This document shows positions 49,260-57,756 of a stretch of 62,937 nt of DNA, one piece after another. The notes under the pieces are model-generated. The model ran no database searches, had not been told where the DNA came from, and worked only from the letters and a program-made list of their open reading frames with translations. Position numbers and translations under genes: made by a program. This stretch comes from Clostridiaceae bacterium (GTDB lineage Bacteria > Bacillota > Clostridia > Saccharofermentanales > UBA5734), in the NCBI GenBank assembly GCA_012727965.1, contig JAAYFZ010000016.1, positions 1-62,937 on the forward strand, read 5' to 3'. How positions within the stretch are numbered: the first letter of the stretch is position 1; each line of letters opens with the position of its first letter.

Positions 49260-51533
49260 GATCTTCAGGACAAGTTTAGTGAGCTGAACCAACAATGGCA
49301 GGAAGCTTCCGAGCTCAAGGAAAAAACCGAGAAAGAATTGGAAAATCAGAGACAGGAATGCCAGCGGCTGACTTCTTCGCTCGAATCTGACAGACAGGAT
49401 CAACGCAATGCTCAATATAAGCTCAAGACTCTGGAAAACATGGAAAAGAGTCATGAGGGTTATCAAGAATCAGTTAAGAGCATCATGAAGCTGGCACAAT
49501 CTGATCCTGCATATGGTAAGGGTGTCAGAGGTACTCTTGGTGAACTTATTACGGTTGAAGAAAAATTTGAGATGGCTGCAGAAACCGCTCTTGGTGCAGC
49601 TGTTCAGAATATCGTAACAGATAATGATAAAACAGCTGCTGCCCTCATTGGCTGGCTTAAACAGAATCGTGCCGGCAGAGCAACCTTTTTACCTATCGAT
49701 CAAATCAGAGGGCGACGCCTGGACAATTCGCTCGAAAAGCAGTTGTCCTCTATGCCCGGTTATCTTGGCATCGCCAGTGATATCGTCAACAAGCCTGCTG
49801 AGCTTGAGGAAATTGCAGTTTCTTTGCTGGGACGTGTTGTTTTTGTCGATAATATTGATAATGCCAGAGCTATGGCCAGGGCCTGCCGCTACTCAACCAG
49901 ACTCGTAACGCTTGAAGGTGACGTCATGAATCCCGGCGGTTCAATGACAGGAGGATATCAGCGTCATAACAGCAGCGGTCTGCTTGGCCGAAGCCGTGAT
50001 ATCAAGCGTCTTACACAATTAATTGAGGAACTTAATAAGAAAATTTCTCAGACTGAAAGTTCACTGTCAGAAGCTGATGAAAAACTGAAGCTGCTTGGCC
50101 GCACGTCTAGAGATAATGAGCAGAGAGTTACAGAACTAACGCATCAGCGAGTGCGTGACGAAGCTCAGATAACATCGCATAAGGATGAATATGAGAGGCT
50201 AACCGGCCGTTGTACGCTCATGGAACAAGAAGCTTCTCAGTTAAGTGAGCAGGATGGCTCAATCGATGAACAGCAGAAGACGCTTGAGGTTGAAATTGAA
50301 CAGCAGCTGCAAGTTATTGAGCGTCTGCGTACCGATATCGGCAATAGAGAGACAGCAAACAAAGCAGAACAGCTAAGACGCGATGATATACGAGAAGCAA
50401 TAACGGATTACAAGGTTTCTCTCAATTCAGTTGAGGAATCGCTGCTGTCAATGCAAGAAATGTCCGAGAGGATCGAGCAGGAAAAGAACTTGCACTTAGC
50501 AAGGATCGAAAAACAGCTGGCTGCCAATGAAAAAAGCGAAGCAGAAATAGAAGAGCTTAAGCTTAAGCAGTCAGAGGTGCAGAATCAGATCGGTGAATAT
50601 GAAAAACTTGTTAAAACACTTAGTAGTGAAGCAGAGAATCTAATGCGTCAACGCGAAGAAATCGAAGGCAGACAATCCGGCTATTATGATCAACTGGAAC
50701 TGGCAACTGGCCGGCTTTCTTCAATCCAGAATGAAATAACGAGGGCTGAGTCCAAGGTCTCGCGCTATGAACTGCAGTTGGATGAACTGAAAAACAGGCT
50801 CTGGGAGGAGTATGAGCTAACTATCAGCCAGTCTGATAAGTGGCGTCACCCGATCGAGAGTCAGAGCGATGCTCAGAAGAGCATTAACAGTTTGAAGAAC
50901 AGGATCAAATCACTTGGTCCGGTTAATCTGACTGCGATCGAGAGCTATGCATCCCTGCAGGAGCGCTTCGAATTCATGAGCAAACAGCGTGATGATATTG
51001 AGCAGGCCAGATACAAGCTGACGGCTGTCATAAATGAGTTGACAGATGCAATGAAGGAGCAGTTTGTTTCACACTTCCATCTCATAAACGAGAATTTCCG
51101 CCGGGTCTTCAGTGAACTCTTCGGTGGTGGTATGGCTGAACTTAATCTTGAGGACACAGATGATGTACTTGCTTGTGGTATTGAGATCAAGGCTCAGCCT
51201 CCTGGCAAAAGACTACAGAATCTAACGCTGCTGAGCGGCGGTGAACGCTGTTTGACCGCGATTGCTCTGCTCTTTGCGATTCTCAAGTTGAGACCTACGC
51301 CATTTTGTGTTTTGGATGAGGTTGAGGCAGCTCTTGATGATGCCAATGTCAGTAGATTTACAGATTATATCCGGAATTACGCCGAAGCGTCGCAGTTTAT
51401 CCTGGTTACTCATAGGAAGGGTACAATGGAAGCCGCTGACAGACTGTATGGCGTGACGATGCAGGAGAGAGGTATATCGCGAATACTCTCGATGAAGCTC
51501 TCTGATGAAATTCCGCTGCAAATAGAAATATAG
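49260..51533 (+). CDS. smc: Chromosome partition protein SMC, C-terminal part after the in-frame TAG
   Basis: Same frame as the N-terminal part. It continues the first coil (DLQDKFSELNQQW), then the hinge (GVRGTLGELITVEEKFEMAA to about SMTGGYQ), the returning coil, and the C-terminal head with signature LLSGGERCLTAIAL, Walker B PFCVLDEVEAALDD and the D-loop. The first in-frame start, TTG 49338, has no ribosome binding site, so independent translation is doubtful. No further stops or frameshifts occur in 758 codons, which argues for a recent lesion or an error in the sequence. Confidence 0.9.
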   Translation, partial: DLQDKFSELNQQWQEASELKEKTEKELENQRQECQRLTSSLESDRQDQRNAQYKLKTLENMEKSHEGYQESVKSIMKLAQSDPAYGKGVRGTLGELITVEEKFEMAAETALGAAVQNIVTDNDKTAAALIGWLKQNRAGRATFLPIDQIRGRRLDNSLEKQLSSMPGYLGIASDIVNKPAELEEIAVSLLGRVVFVDNIDNARAMARACRYSTRLVTLEGDVMNPGGSMTGGYQRHNSSGLLGRSRDIKRLTQLIEELNKKISQTESSLSEADEKLKLLGRTSRDNEQRVTELTHQRVRDEAQITSHKDEYERLTGRCTLMEQEASQLSEQDGSIDEQQKTLEVEIEQQLQVIERLRTDIGNRETANKAEQLRRDDIREAITDYKVSLNSVEESLLSMQEMSERIEQEKNLHLARIEKQLAANEKSEAEIEELKLKQSEVQNQIGEYEKLVKTLSSEAENLMRQREEIEGRQSGYYDQLELATGRLSSIQNEITRAESKVSRYELQLDELKNRLWEEYELTISQSDKWRHPIESQSDAQKSINSLKNRIKSLGPVNLTAIESYASLQERFEFMSKQRDDIEQARYKLTAVINELTDAMKEQFVSHFHLINENFRRVFSELFGGGMAELNLEDTDDVLACGIEIKAQPPGKRLQNLTLLSGGERCLTAIALLFAILKLRPTPFCVLDEVEAALDDANVSRFTDYIRNYAEASQFILVTHRKGTMEAADRLYGVTMQERGISRILSMKLSDEIPLQIEI

Positions 51534-51542
51534 GAGATAAGT

Positions 51543-52457
51543 ATGGGATTATTTGATGTCTTCAAAAAAGGTTTACAGAAGACCAGGGACTTTGTTTCCG
51601 ATGGTTTTAATAGAATAGCTGCTAATATGGGCGTTTTCGATGAGGATATGCTGGATGAACTGGAAATGCTGCTTGTTCAGGCAGACATCGGTGCAAAAAG
51701 CGCTGTCCTTCTGATGGATCGTATTCGCGGTCATATTAAGAAAACGGGTGATGCATCCAGATCAACAGTACTAAGAGTTCTTAGTGAAGGAATGCTTGAG
51801 ATTCTCGGTGAGCCAGGTAGACTTGATTTCCAGAAGGGAAAGCTGAACATTATTTTACTAGTTGGTGTAAATGGCACAGGCAAAACAACTACAGCTGGCA
51901 AGCTCTGCAGTCGTTATGGGCAACAAGGATTCAAAACTATCATGGGTGCGGCTGATACTTTCCGTGCTGCTGCGATCGATCAGCTAAAAATCTGGGGTGA
52001 CAGAACAAATACGCCGATCATATCTCATGATGAAGGCTCAGATCCTGCTGCCGTGGTTTTCGATGCGATCAAAGCTGCACAGGCTCGCAAGGCTGATTTG
52101 CTTATTCTTGATACTGCCGGCAGACTTCACAATAAGCAGAATCTGATGGCTGAGCTCGGTAAAATCAGAAGAATAATTGAGAGAGAAGCTCCGGAAGCAA
52201 AGGTTGAGAGTTTGCTGGTAATAGATGCTACAACCGGTCAGAATGCTGTCGTTCAGGCACAAGTCTTCAGCGAGGTCGCTCAGGTAAGCGGTCTTATCAT
52301 CACAAAAATGGACGGCAATGCCAAGGGAGGCGTTGCCATCGCAGTATCACAAGAAACTCATACTCCTCTGTTCCTGGCTGGACTAGGTGAAGGCGTTGAA
52401 GACCTGATAGACTTCGATCCTGAGTCTTTTGTCCGTTCTCTGCTGCCTGAAGAATAA
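51543..52457 (+). CDS. ftsY: Signal recognition particle receptor FtsY
   Basis: GTPase that docks SRP-ribosome complexes at the membrane. The 304 residues lack the long acidic A domain and consist of the NG domain: N-terminal four-helix bundle, G1 GVNGTGKTTTAGKL, DTFRAAAIDQL (G2), DTAGRLHNK (G3), ITKMDGNAKGG (G4) and FLAGLGEGVEDLIDFDPESF. Starts 9 bases after smc. No clear terminator follows. Confidence 0.96.
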   Translation: MGLFDVFKKGLQKTRDFVSDGFNRIAANMGVFDEDMLDELEMLLVQADIGAKSAVLLMDRIRGHIKKTGDASRSTVLRVLSEGMLEILGEPGRLDFQKGKLNIILLVGVNGTGKTTTAGKLCSRYGQQGFKTIMGAADTFRAAAIDQLKIWGDRTNTPIISHDEGSDPAAVVFDAIKAAQARKADLLILDTAGRLHNKQNLMAELGKIRRIIEREAPEAKVESLLVIDATTGQNAVVQAQVFSEVAQVSGLIITKMDGNAKGGVAIAVSQETHTPLFLAGLGEGVEDLIDFDPESFVRSLLPEE

Positions 52458-52540
52458 TTAGTACGAGGCAGTCTTATCCCTGGAGTTCCCGTCTTTTGCC
52501 AGTTTTTTGTGAATAATGAATTGTTGTCAAGTAAAATAGC

Positions 52541-52569
52541 TTGACAGATCACGGGGGATGCAGTATTCT
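52541..52569 (+). promoter_or_regulatory. Sigma-A promoter of ylxM (predicts a leaderless mRNA)
   Basis: TTGACA (52541-52546), 17-base spacer, TATTCT (52564-52569). The predicted start of transcription (about 52576-52577) coincides with the first base of the ylxM ATG, leaving no room for a ribosome binding site. Confidence 0.65.
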
Positions 52570-52576
52570 CTATTTC

Positions 52577-52918
52577 ATGCAGAAACCTGATATTAAGCCT
52601 GAACATACAGAGGTTTGTCTGTGGCTGGATTTTTATGGTCAGCTTCTGACAGACAGAACCAGAGAGGTCCTGGAATTATACTATCAGGAAGATATGACTC
52701 TGTCAGAAATTGCTGAAGAGCTTGGTATCAGCCGACAGGGTGTGCATGATAGGATCAAGCAGGGAACAAATAATCTTGGCAGCTATGAGAGCAAGCTTAA
52801 GCTTGTACAGAGATTTATCGCCCAGAAGGAACTTGCTTCCGGTGCGCTCAAGCTGCTTGATGAAAATGATATTGATTCAGCCAGAGAAATCATCAGTAAG
52901 CTGACTGATATGCTTTGA
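52577..52918 (+). CDS. ylxM: YlxM-family helix-turn-helix protein
   Basis: A 113-residue UPF0122 protein associated with the SRP pathway and encoded next to ffh. Its helix-turn-helix resembles sigma region 4: LSEIAEELGISRQGVHDRIK at about residues 45-64, after a FYGQLLTDRTREVLELYY stretch typical of the family. The start is placed at ATG 52577. The frame stays open upstream to a TTG, but that TTG is the first codon of the promoter -35. No ribosome binding site is found at a working distance from the ATG. Confidence 0.88.
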   Translation: MQKPDIKPEHTEVCLWLDFYGQLLTDRTREVLELYYQEDMTLSEIAEELGISRQGVHDRIKQGTNNLGSYESKLKLVQRFIAQKELASGALKLLDENDIDSAREIISKLTDML

Positions 52919-52959
52919 AGTTGATAGGAAGATAGTTTTTACTTATACAGGAGGAAACA

Positions 52960-54324
52960 ATGCCGATTTTTGATGGCTTGGCAAATAAGCTTACTGACAT
53001 AACTGCGAGAATGCGCGGCAAATCGCGTGTTACCGAGCAGGACATCAAGGATATGATGCGTGAGATCAGACTGGCTCTGCTAGAGGCTGATGTTCATTAT
53101 CAGGTAGTGAAAGATCTGGTTGGAGAGATTTCCGAGAAGAGTAAGGGCGCTGAAGTCATGGAGAGTTTGACACCTGGTCAGCAGGTAGTCAAGATCGTTC
53201 ACGAGTCATTGATAGACATACTGGGTCAGACCAGCGGCAAGATCGCTGTATCTCCATCAGGTTTTACCGTTTTGATGCTATATGGTCTGCAAGGTGCCGG
53301 TAAAACTACGACTGCTGCCAAATTAGCGCTGATGCTGAAAAAATCCGGGAAAAAGCCCATGGTCACATCAGTTGATGTCCATAGACCGGCAGCTGCTAAA
53401 CAGCTCGAAGTTTTGGCTAATCAGATCGGTGTTGAATGTTTCATTAAACCTGAAGAGAAATCCGCAAAGAAGATCGCGTCTCAGGCAATAGAGCGGGCTA
53501 AATATATGCTCTGCGATACATTAATCGTTGATACGGCTGGCCGTATGACTATCGATGAGGAAATGATGACTGAGCTCAGAGAAATCGGCGAGACAGTCAA
53601 ACCTACAGAGAAGCTGTTGGTAGTCGATGCAATGATCGGTCAGGAAGCTGTGAATGTCGCACTCTCCTTCGATAAGGAAATCGGGCTTGACGGCTTCATC
53701 ATGACTAAGCTGGACGGTGATGCCAGAGGCGGTGCAGCCCTGTCGATCAGAAGAATGACAGGCAAGCCGATCAAGCTGATCTGTGTTGGTGAAAAAGTTG
53801 AAGATATCGAAACATTTTATCCTGATCGTATGGCTTCAAGGATACTTGGCATGGGTGATGTACTCAGCCTGATCGAGAAGGCCAGCCAGAATATAGATGA
53901 GAAAAAAGCTCAGGATGCCTATGAGCGTCTTCGTAATAATCAGTTTACACTCGAGGATATGCTTGAGCAGATGGAGCAGGTCAGCAAGATGGGTTCGATC
54001 AAGGATATTCTGGGCATGCTTCCAGGCATGGGTGCCAAGAATTTGCCGATTGATGAAGTAGATGATAAGGCCATGGATAAACCGGCGGCCATCATTCGTT
54101 CGATGACTATCAAGGAGAGACGCAATCCATCCGTTCTTAATGCCAGCCGCAGACGCAGAATCGCTGCTGGTTCAGGAACAACAGTTCAGGATGTAAATAG
54201 CCTGATCAAACAATTTGAACAGACACAGAAAATGATGAAACAATTTGGTGGTTTATCCAAAGGCAGAAAAAAAGGACGCGGCAGAGGCGGTATGGGATTC
54301 GGCAAGAATGGCTTCCCGTTCTGA
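52960..54324 (+). CDS. ffh: Signal recognition particle protein Ffh
   Basis: SRP54 GTPase that binds signal peptides and 4.5S/scRNA. The 454 residues comprise the N domain, the G domain (GLQGAGKTTTAAKLA, SVDVHRPAAAKQL, DTAGRMTIDEEM, TKLDGDARGGAAL) and the Met-rich M domain (from ~residue 325, MGSIKDILGMLPGMG and SRRRRIAAGSGTTVQDVN) with a basic Gly-rich end. AGGAGG precedes the ATG. Part of the ftsY-ylxM-ffh-rpsP run. Confidence 0.97.
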   Translation: MPIFDGLANKLTDITARMRGKSRVTEQDIKDMMREIRLALLEADVHYQVVKDLVGEISEKSKGAEVMESLTPGQQVVKIVHESLIDILGQTSGKIAVSPSGFTVLMLYGLQGAGKTTTAAKLALMLKKSGKKPMVTSVDVHRPAAAKQLEVLANQIGVECFIKPEEKSAKKIASQAIERAKYMLCDTLIVDTAGRMTIDEEMMTELREIGETVKPTEKLLVVDAMIGQEAVNVALSFDKEIGLDGFIMTKLDGDARGGAALSIRRMTGKPIKLICVGEKVEDIETFYPDRMASRILGMGDVLSLIEKASQNIDEKKAQDAYERLRNNQFTLEDMLEQMEQVSKMGSIKDILGMLPGMGAKNLPIDEVDDKAMDKPAAIIRSMTIKERRNPSVLNASRRRRIAAGSGTTVQDVNSLIKQFEQTQKMMKQFGGLSKGRKKGRGRGGMGFGKNGFPF

Positions 54325-54394
54325 TAAGCGGACAACAGGTTCTAACCTTTGATAAATATATATTTCAAGATCATAATTATGGAGGAATGTTATT

Positions 54395-54640
54395 ATGGCA
54401 GTTAAAATTCGTCTCAAGCGCATCGGCGCTAAGAAGGCCCCTTTCTATCGTATAGTTGTTGCTGATTCACGCTCACCGCGTGATGGCCGCTTCATCGAGG
54501 AGATCGGCACTTACAATCCGCTGGTAGAACCATCGGCAGTCACGATCAATGAAGAGTCAGCTCGTAAATGGCTGGCAAATGGCGCACAGCCGACAGATAC
54601 CGTTAAGTCTCTGCTTAAGAAAACCGGTATCCTGTCCTAA
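54395..54640 (+). CDS. rpsP: 30S ribosomal protein S16
   Basis: An 81-residue small-subunit protein. MAVKIRLKRIGAKKAPFYRI and VADSRSPRDGRFIEEIG are the standard S16 signature. GGAGG lies upstream of the ATG. First gene of the rpsP-khpA-rimM-trmD translation block. Confidence 0.98.
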   Translation: MAVKIRLKRIGAKKAPFYRIVVADSRSPRDGRFIEEIGTYNPLVEPSAVTINEESARKWLANGAQPTDTVKSLLKKTGILS

Positions 54641-54654
54641 CAGGAGGTAATCTT

Positions 54655-54885
54655 ATGAAGGAACTGCTCAGTACAATCGTTCGCCCTCTGGTGAGCGATC
54701 CTGATGCTATCTCTATCAACCAGATCGACCAGGGTTATACTATCGTGCTTGAACTGCAGGTAGCACCTGAAGATATGGGAAAAGTTATTGGCAAGCAGGG
54801 CAGACGGGCTCAGGCTATTCGATCGATCATGAAGGCCAAAGCGACTCTAACCGGCAAACGTGTGATCGTTGACATAATCGGTTGA
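54655..54885 (+). CDS. khpA: KH-domain RNA-binding protein KhpA
   Basis: A 76-residue protein with a single KH domain whose GxxG loop is in KVIGKQGRRAQAIRSI. KhpA (YlqC) works with KhpB in RNA binding and affects cell size and division in Gram-positives. AGGAGGT precedes the ATG. Located between rpsP and rimM as in other Firmicutes. Confidence 0.94.
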   Translation: MKELLSTIVRPLVSDPDAISINQIDQGYTIVLELQVAPEDMGKVIGKQGRRAQAIRSIMKAKATLTGKRVIVDIIG

Positions 54886-54899
54886 TCGAGGCGATGAAG

Positions 54900-55433
54900 A
54901 TGAGGGATATTTTGCATATCGGCAGAATAGGCGCTCCTCATGGTCTTCACGGTGAAGTCAAGGTGCAGCCAATGACTGATGATATCAATCGCTTCAAGCA
55001 ATTGAAGGATTGTTTCATTGTCACTGAGGATGAAAAGGACCGGATGCCTGCCGTATGTGAGGGTGTCCGGTTTCTTAACAATCAGGTGCTGCTCAAATTG
55101 AAGGATTGTGAAGATCGTGAACAGGCAGCTGTTCTGCGTGGACGTTTGGTCAGTGTTGACAGAGAGCATGCTGTCGCATTGCCTGCTGATACCTGGTTTA
55201 TTTGTGACTTGATCGGCAGTGAGATCTATGCTGAGGAATATGGTTATCTTGGTAAACTTGTTGATGTAATTCAACAGTCAGCCCATGATGTCTATCTGGT
55301 TAGAGATAAGTCTAAGCCTGATATTCTCATACCTGTGCTGAAAACTATTGTTAAAAAGGTCGATATCGAAGCTGCGAGAATAGATGTTAAGCTGCCTGAT
55401 GGATTATACGAGATCTATCGCCAGGGAGAATGA
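54900..55433 (+). CDS. rimM: Ribosome maturation factor RimM
   Basis: Assists 30S head assembly and binds S19. The 177 residues comprise an N-terminal barrel (HIGRIGAPHGLHGEVKV, RGRLVSV) and a C-terminal PRC-barrel (YGYLGKLVDVIQQSAHDVYLV). ATG 54900 is chosen since GAGG lies 8 bases upstream; TTG 54882 would overlap khpA and ATG 54894 is too close to the site. The end overlaps the trmD ribosome binding region. Confidence 0.94.
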   Translation: MRDILHIGRIGAPHGLHGEVKVQPMTDDINRFKQLKDCFIVTEDEKDRMPAVCEGVRFLNNQVLLKLKDCEDREQAAVLRGRLVSVDREHAVALPADTWFICDLIGSEIYAEEYGYLGKLVDVIQQSAHDVYLVRDKSKPDILIPVLKTIVKKVDIEAARIDVKLPDGLYEIYRQGE

Positions 55434-55435
55434 AC

Positions 55436-56230
55436 ATGAGGTTTTCGGTTCTTACCTTGTTCCCTGAAATGATCAGAAACACTCTGGAGACCAGCATAAC
55501 AGGCAAGGCTCTGGAGAAGGGCTTGTTTGAGCTGGAGACAATTCAGATCAGGGATCATGCAGTAAACAGCTATGGTAAGGTAGATGATTATGTTTTCGGC
55601 GGCGGCAAGGGCATGCTGCTGATGGCAGAACCTGTATATCAATCCTGGCTTGATGCTGTGAAATGTTATTCTTCAGTACATGCAGATACGGAATTCGAAC
55701 AAGCGGCAGATAGCAGCGTTAAAAGAGCAAGAACGATCTATCTGTCTCCAAAAGGACGACGTTTCGATCAGGAAGCTGCAGCAAGAATTGCCAAGCAGGA
55801 TCATGTTATTCTGCTTTGTGGTCATTATGAGGGCATAGACCAGAGAGTCCTGGATCAGATCGTTGATGAGGAGATCTCATTAGGTGATTTTGTCCTGACG
55901 GGTGGCGAGCTTGCTGCCTGTGTAGTCATAGATGCAGCCGCAAGGCTCCTGCCAGGTGTATTGCCAGCTGAAGAAGCTTATATGAATGAGTCTCATATGA
56001 GTGGGCTGCTAGAGCAGCCTCATTATACAAGGCCGTCAGAGTGGCAGGGACGCGAAGTCCCGGAAATATTATTGTCAGGACATCAGGCCAGAATTGAGCG
56101 GTGGCAGTATCTGAGATCGCTCATGGAAACTCTGGACAAGAGGCCTGATTTGCTCAGAAGCTCAGACCTTAAGATTGAGGATTGGGAAGATCTGATCGTA
56201 ATACTGCAAGAGGACAAAAGCAGGAAATAA
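55436..56230 (+). CDS. trmD: tRNA (guanine-37-N1)-methyltransferase TrmD
   Basis: Makes m1G37 and prevents frameshifting. The 264-residue SPOUT methyltransferase has the trefoil knot: ILLCGHYEGIDQRV, EISLGDFVLTGGELAA and the closing PHYTRPSEWQGREVPEIL. ATG 55436 has AGGGAG 7 bases upstream; ATG 55430 (overlapping the rimM stop) is in frame but too close to that site. Confidence 0.96.
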   Translation: MRFSVLTLFPEMIRNTLETSITGKALEKGLFELETIQIRDHAVNSYGKVDDYVFGGGKGMLLMAEPVYQSWLDAVKCYSSVHADTEFEQAADSSVKRARTIYLSPKGRRFDQEAAARIAKQDHVILLCGHYEGIDQRVLDQIVDEEISLGDFVLTGGELAACVVIDAAARLLPGVLPAEEAYMNESHMSGLLEQPHYTRPSEWQGREVPEILLSGHQARIERWQYLRSLMETLDKRPDLLRSSDLKIEDWEDLIVILQEDKSRK

Positions 56231-56303
56231 TTTTAGGAATATGAGCGTTTGACAGCATAATCTGTCAAGTTCAGGTTGTTTAAGACAATTGAAGCATATT
56301 TGC

Positions 56304-56332
56304 TTGCCTTAACCGCCGCGCTCTGGTATAAT
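56304..56332 (+). promoter_or_regulatory. Promoter of rplS
   Basis: TTGCCT (56304-56309), 17-base spacer, TATAAT (56327-56332) with an extended -10 TGG. The start near 56339 gives rplS its own transcript apart from trmD. Confidence 0.7.
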
Positions 56333-56348
56333 TCCGATGTTTGAATAC

Positions 56349-56382
56349 GGACGGTCCGCTGCAATTGCGTGCATGAACGTCC
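56349..56382 (+). promoter_or_regulatory. Hairpin in the rplS leader (candidate L19 leader)
   Basis: GGACG (56349-56353) pairs with CGTCC (56378-56382), with an inner TGCA/TGCA stem (56360-56363 with 56370-56373). L19 leader RNAs are known in Firmicutes; the match here is by position and simple pairing only. Confidence 0.4.
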
Positions 56383-56405
56383 TTGGAAGAGAGGAGGAAC
56401 GCAAT

Positions 56406-56759
56406 ATGGACTTAGTAAAAGCAGTAGAACAGGGGCAGCTTAAGAGCGGCTATCCTGAAGTGAGCATTGGTGATTTTGTCAAGGTTCACCTGAAAATCAA
56501 AGAAGGCACCCGTGAGCGTATTCAGGTTTTTGAAGGTACGGTCATCGCCCGTAAAGGCGGCGGTCTGTCCGAAACCATCACTGTAAGAAGAATTTCATAT
56601 GGTGTCGGTGTAGAACGTATCCTGCCAGTCCATTCACCCAAGATCGATAAAATCGAGATCGTACGTAAGGGTAGAGTAAGAAGAGCAAAACTCTATTATC
56701 TGCGCGATAGGGTAGGTAAAGCAGCCAAGGTCAAAGAGAAGCTGCCGAACAGGAAGTAA
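56406..56759 (+). CDS. rplS: 50S ribosomal protein L19
   Basis: A 117-residue large-subunit protein at the subunit interface. Signature pieces are GDFVKVHLKIKEGTRERIQVFEG, TVRRISYGVGVERILPVHSP and RRAKLYYLRDRVGKAA. ATG 56406 follows GAGGAGG; the frame upstream is the structured leader. A terminator follows. Confidence 0.97.
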   Translation: MDLVKAVEQGQLKSGYPEVSIGDFVKVHLKIKEGTRERIQVFEGTVIARKGGGLSETITVRRISYGVGVERILPVHSPKIDKIEIVRKGRVRRAKLYYLRDRVGKAAKVKEKLPNRK

Positions 56760-56774
56760 AATTGATTTTTGCAT

Positions 56775-56801
56775 AAGGGATCCGGAAACGGGTCCCTTTT
56801 G
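56775..56801 (+). terminator. Intrinsic terminator after rplS
   Basis: A 10-bp stem (AAGGGATCCG, GAAA tetraloop, CGGGTCCCTT, one G-T wobble) followed by TT. Confidence 0.82.
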
Positions 56802-56867
56802 TTATGCTATTATATAGAAGCACGCGTCTTAAGCATCGATAGCAAACCAATAAGGAAGTGAAATATA

Positions 56868-57743
56868 ATGGCTGAAAATAAAACAAATATCAACTGGTTC
56901 CCAGGACATATGGCTAAGACTCTACGTCTGATGAAGGATCAGCTGAAGCTTGTTGACATGGTCATCGAGACCTGTGATGCGAGAATTCCCGAGAGCAGCA
57001 GAAATCCTGAGCTCGATAATCTGCTCGGACAAAAACCACGTATCCTGGTCCTGAGCAAAGCAGATCTGGCTGATCCTCAGTCTACCGCAAAATGGCTTGA
57101 TCACTACCAGGAAAAAAATCTTGAAGCAATCGCCTGTGAGAGTATCAACCGTCGCAGCCTCGAACCTCTGCGCCGCATGATCATTTCTATGAATCAGCAT
57201 AAAATAGATAAGGCAAAAGAGAAAGGTCGCCTGATCAGGCCGATCCGTGTCATGGTCGTGGGCATCCCGAATACCGGCAAATCAACGCTGATCAACAGTC
57301 TGAGCGGCCGCAAGGCTGCGATAGTCGGTGACCGTCCTGGCGTGACCCGTCATATCAGCTGGAGCCGTTCAGGTTCGGAACTGGAACTCCTAGACACTCC
57401 AGGTGTACTCTGGCCGCGTCTTGGTGAAAACAGATTCAAAATAAATCTGGCCGCTACTGGTGCGATCAAGGATGAGATACTACCGATAGAAGAAGTCGCA
57501 GGGCTCTGTTTCCTTGGCTTGGTCCGTGATTATCCGCAGTTGATCAAAGATAGATACAAGCTTGAGACAATAAATGATGAATTCGATGAACTACTGCCTC
57601 TTGATCAGCTACTTGAAGACGCTGCGCGTAAACGAGGCTGTCTTCTCTCTGGGGGCAGAGCTGATCTGACCAGATTTTCCAAGCTCTTTCTTGATGATCT
57701 AAGATCTGGCAGAATTGGACGTATTACGTTAGAGCGACCATAA
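56868..57743 (+). CDS. rbgA: Ribosome biogenesis GTPase RbgA (YlqF)
   Basis: Circularly permuted GTPase needed for late 50S assembly. The 291 residues run NWFPGHMAKT, then G4 LSKADLAD before G1 GIPNTGKSTLIN and G3 DTPGVLWP, the permuted order that defines the family, and end in a helical RNA-binding domain. AAGGAAGTG precedes the ATG. Heads an rbgA-rnhB-yraN run. Confidence 0.95.
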   Translation: MAENKTNINWFPGHMAKTLRLMKDQLKLVDMVIETCDARIPESSRNPELDNLLGQKPRILVLSKADLADPQSTAKWLDHYQEKNLEAIACESINRRSLEPLRRMIISMNQHKIDKAKEKGRLIRPIRVMVVGIPNTGKSTLINSLSGRKAAIVGDRPGVTRHISWSRSGSELELLDTPGVLWPRLGENRFKINLAATGAIKDEILPIEEVAGLCFLGLVRDYPQLIKDRYKLETINDEFDELLPLDQLLEDAARKRGCLLSGGRADLTRFSKLFLDDLRSGRIGRITLERP

Positions 57744-57756
57744 TAAGGAGAATTTT

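Noticed and set aside
52467..52508. Terminator after ftsY
   Set aside because: Only a 4-bp pairing (GGCA with TGCC) precedes the T-run, too weak to call.
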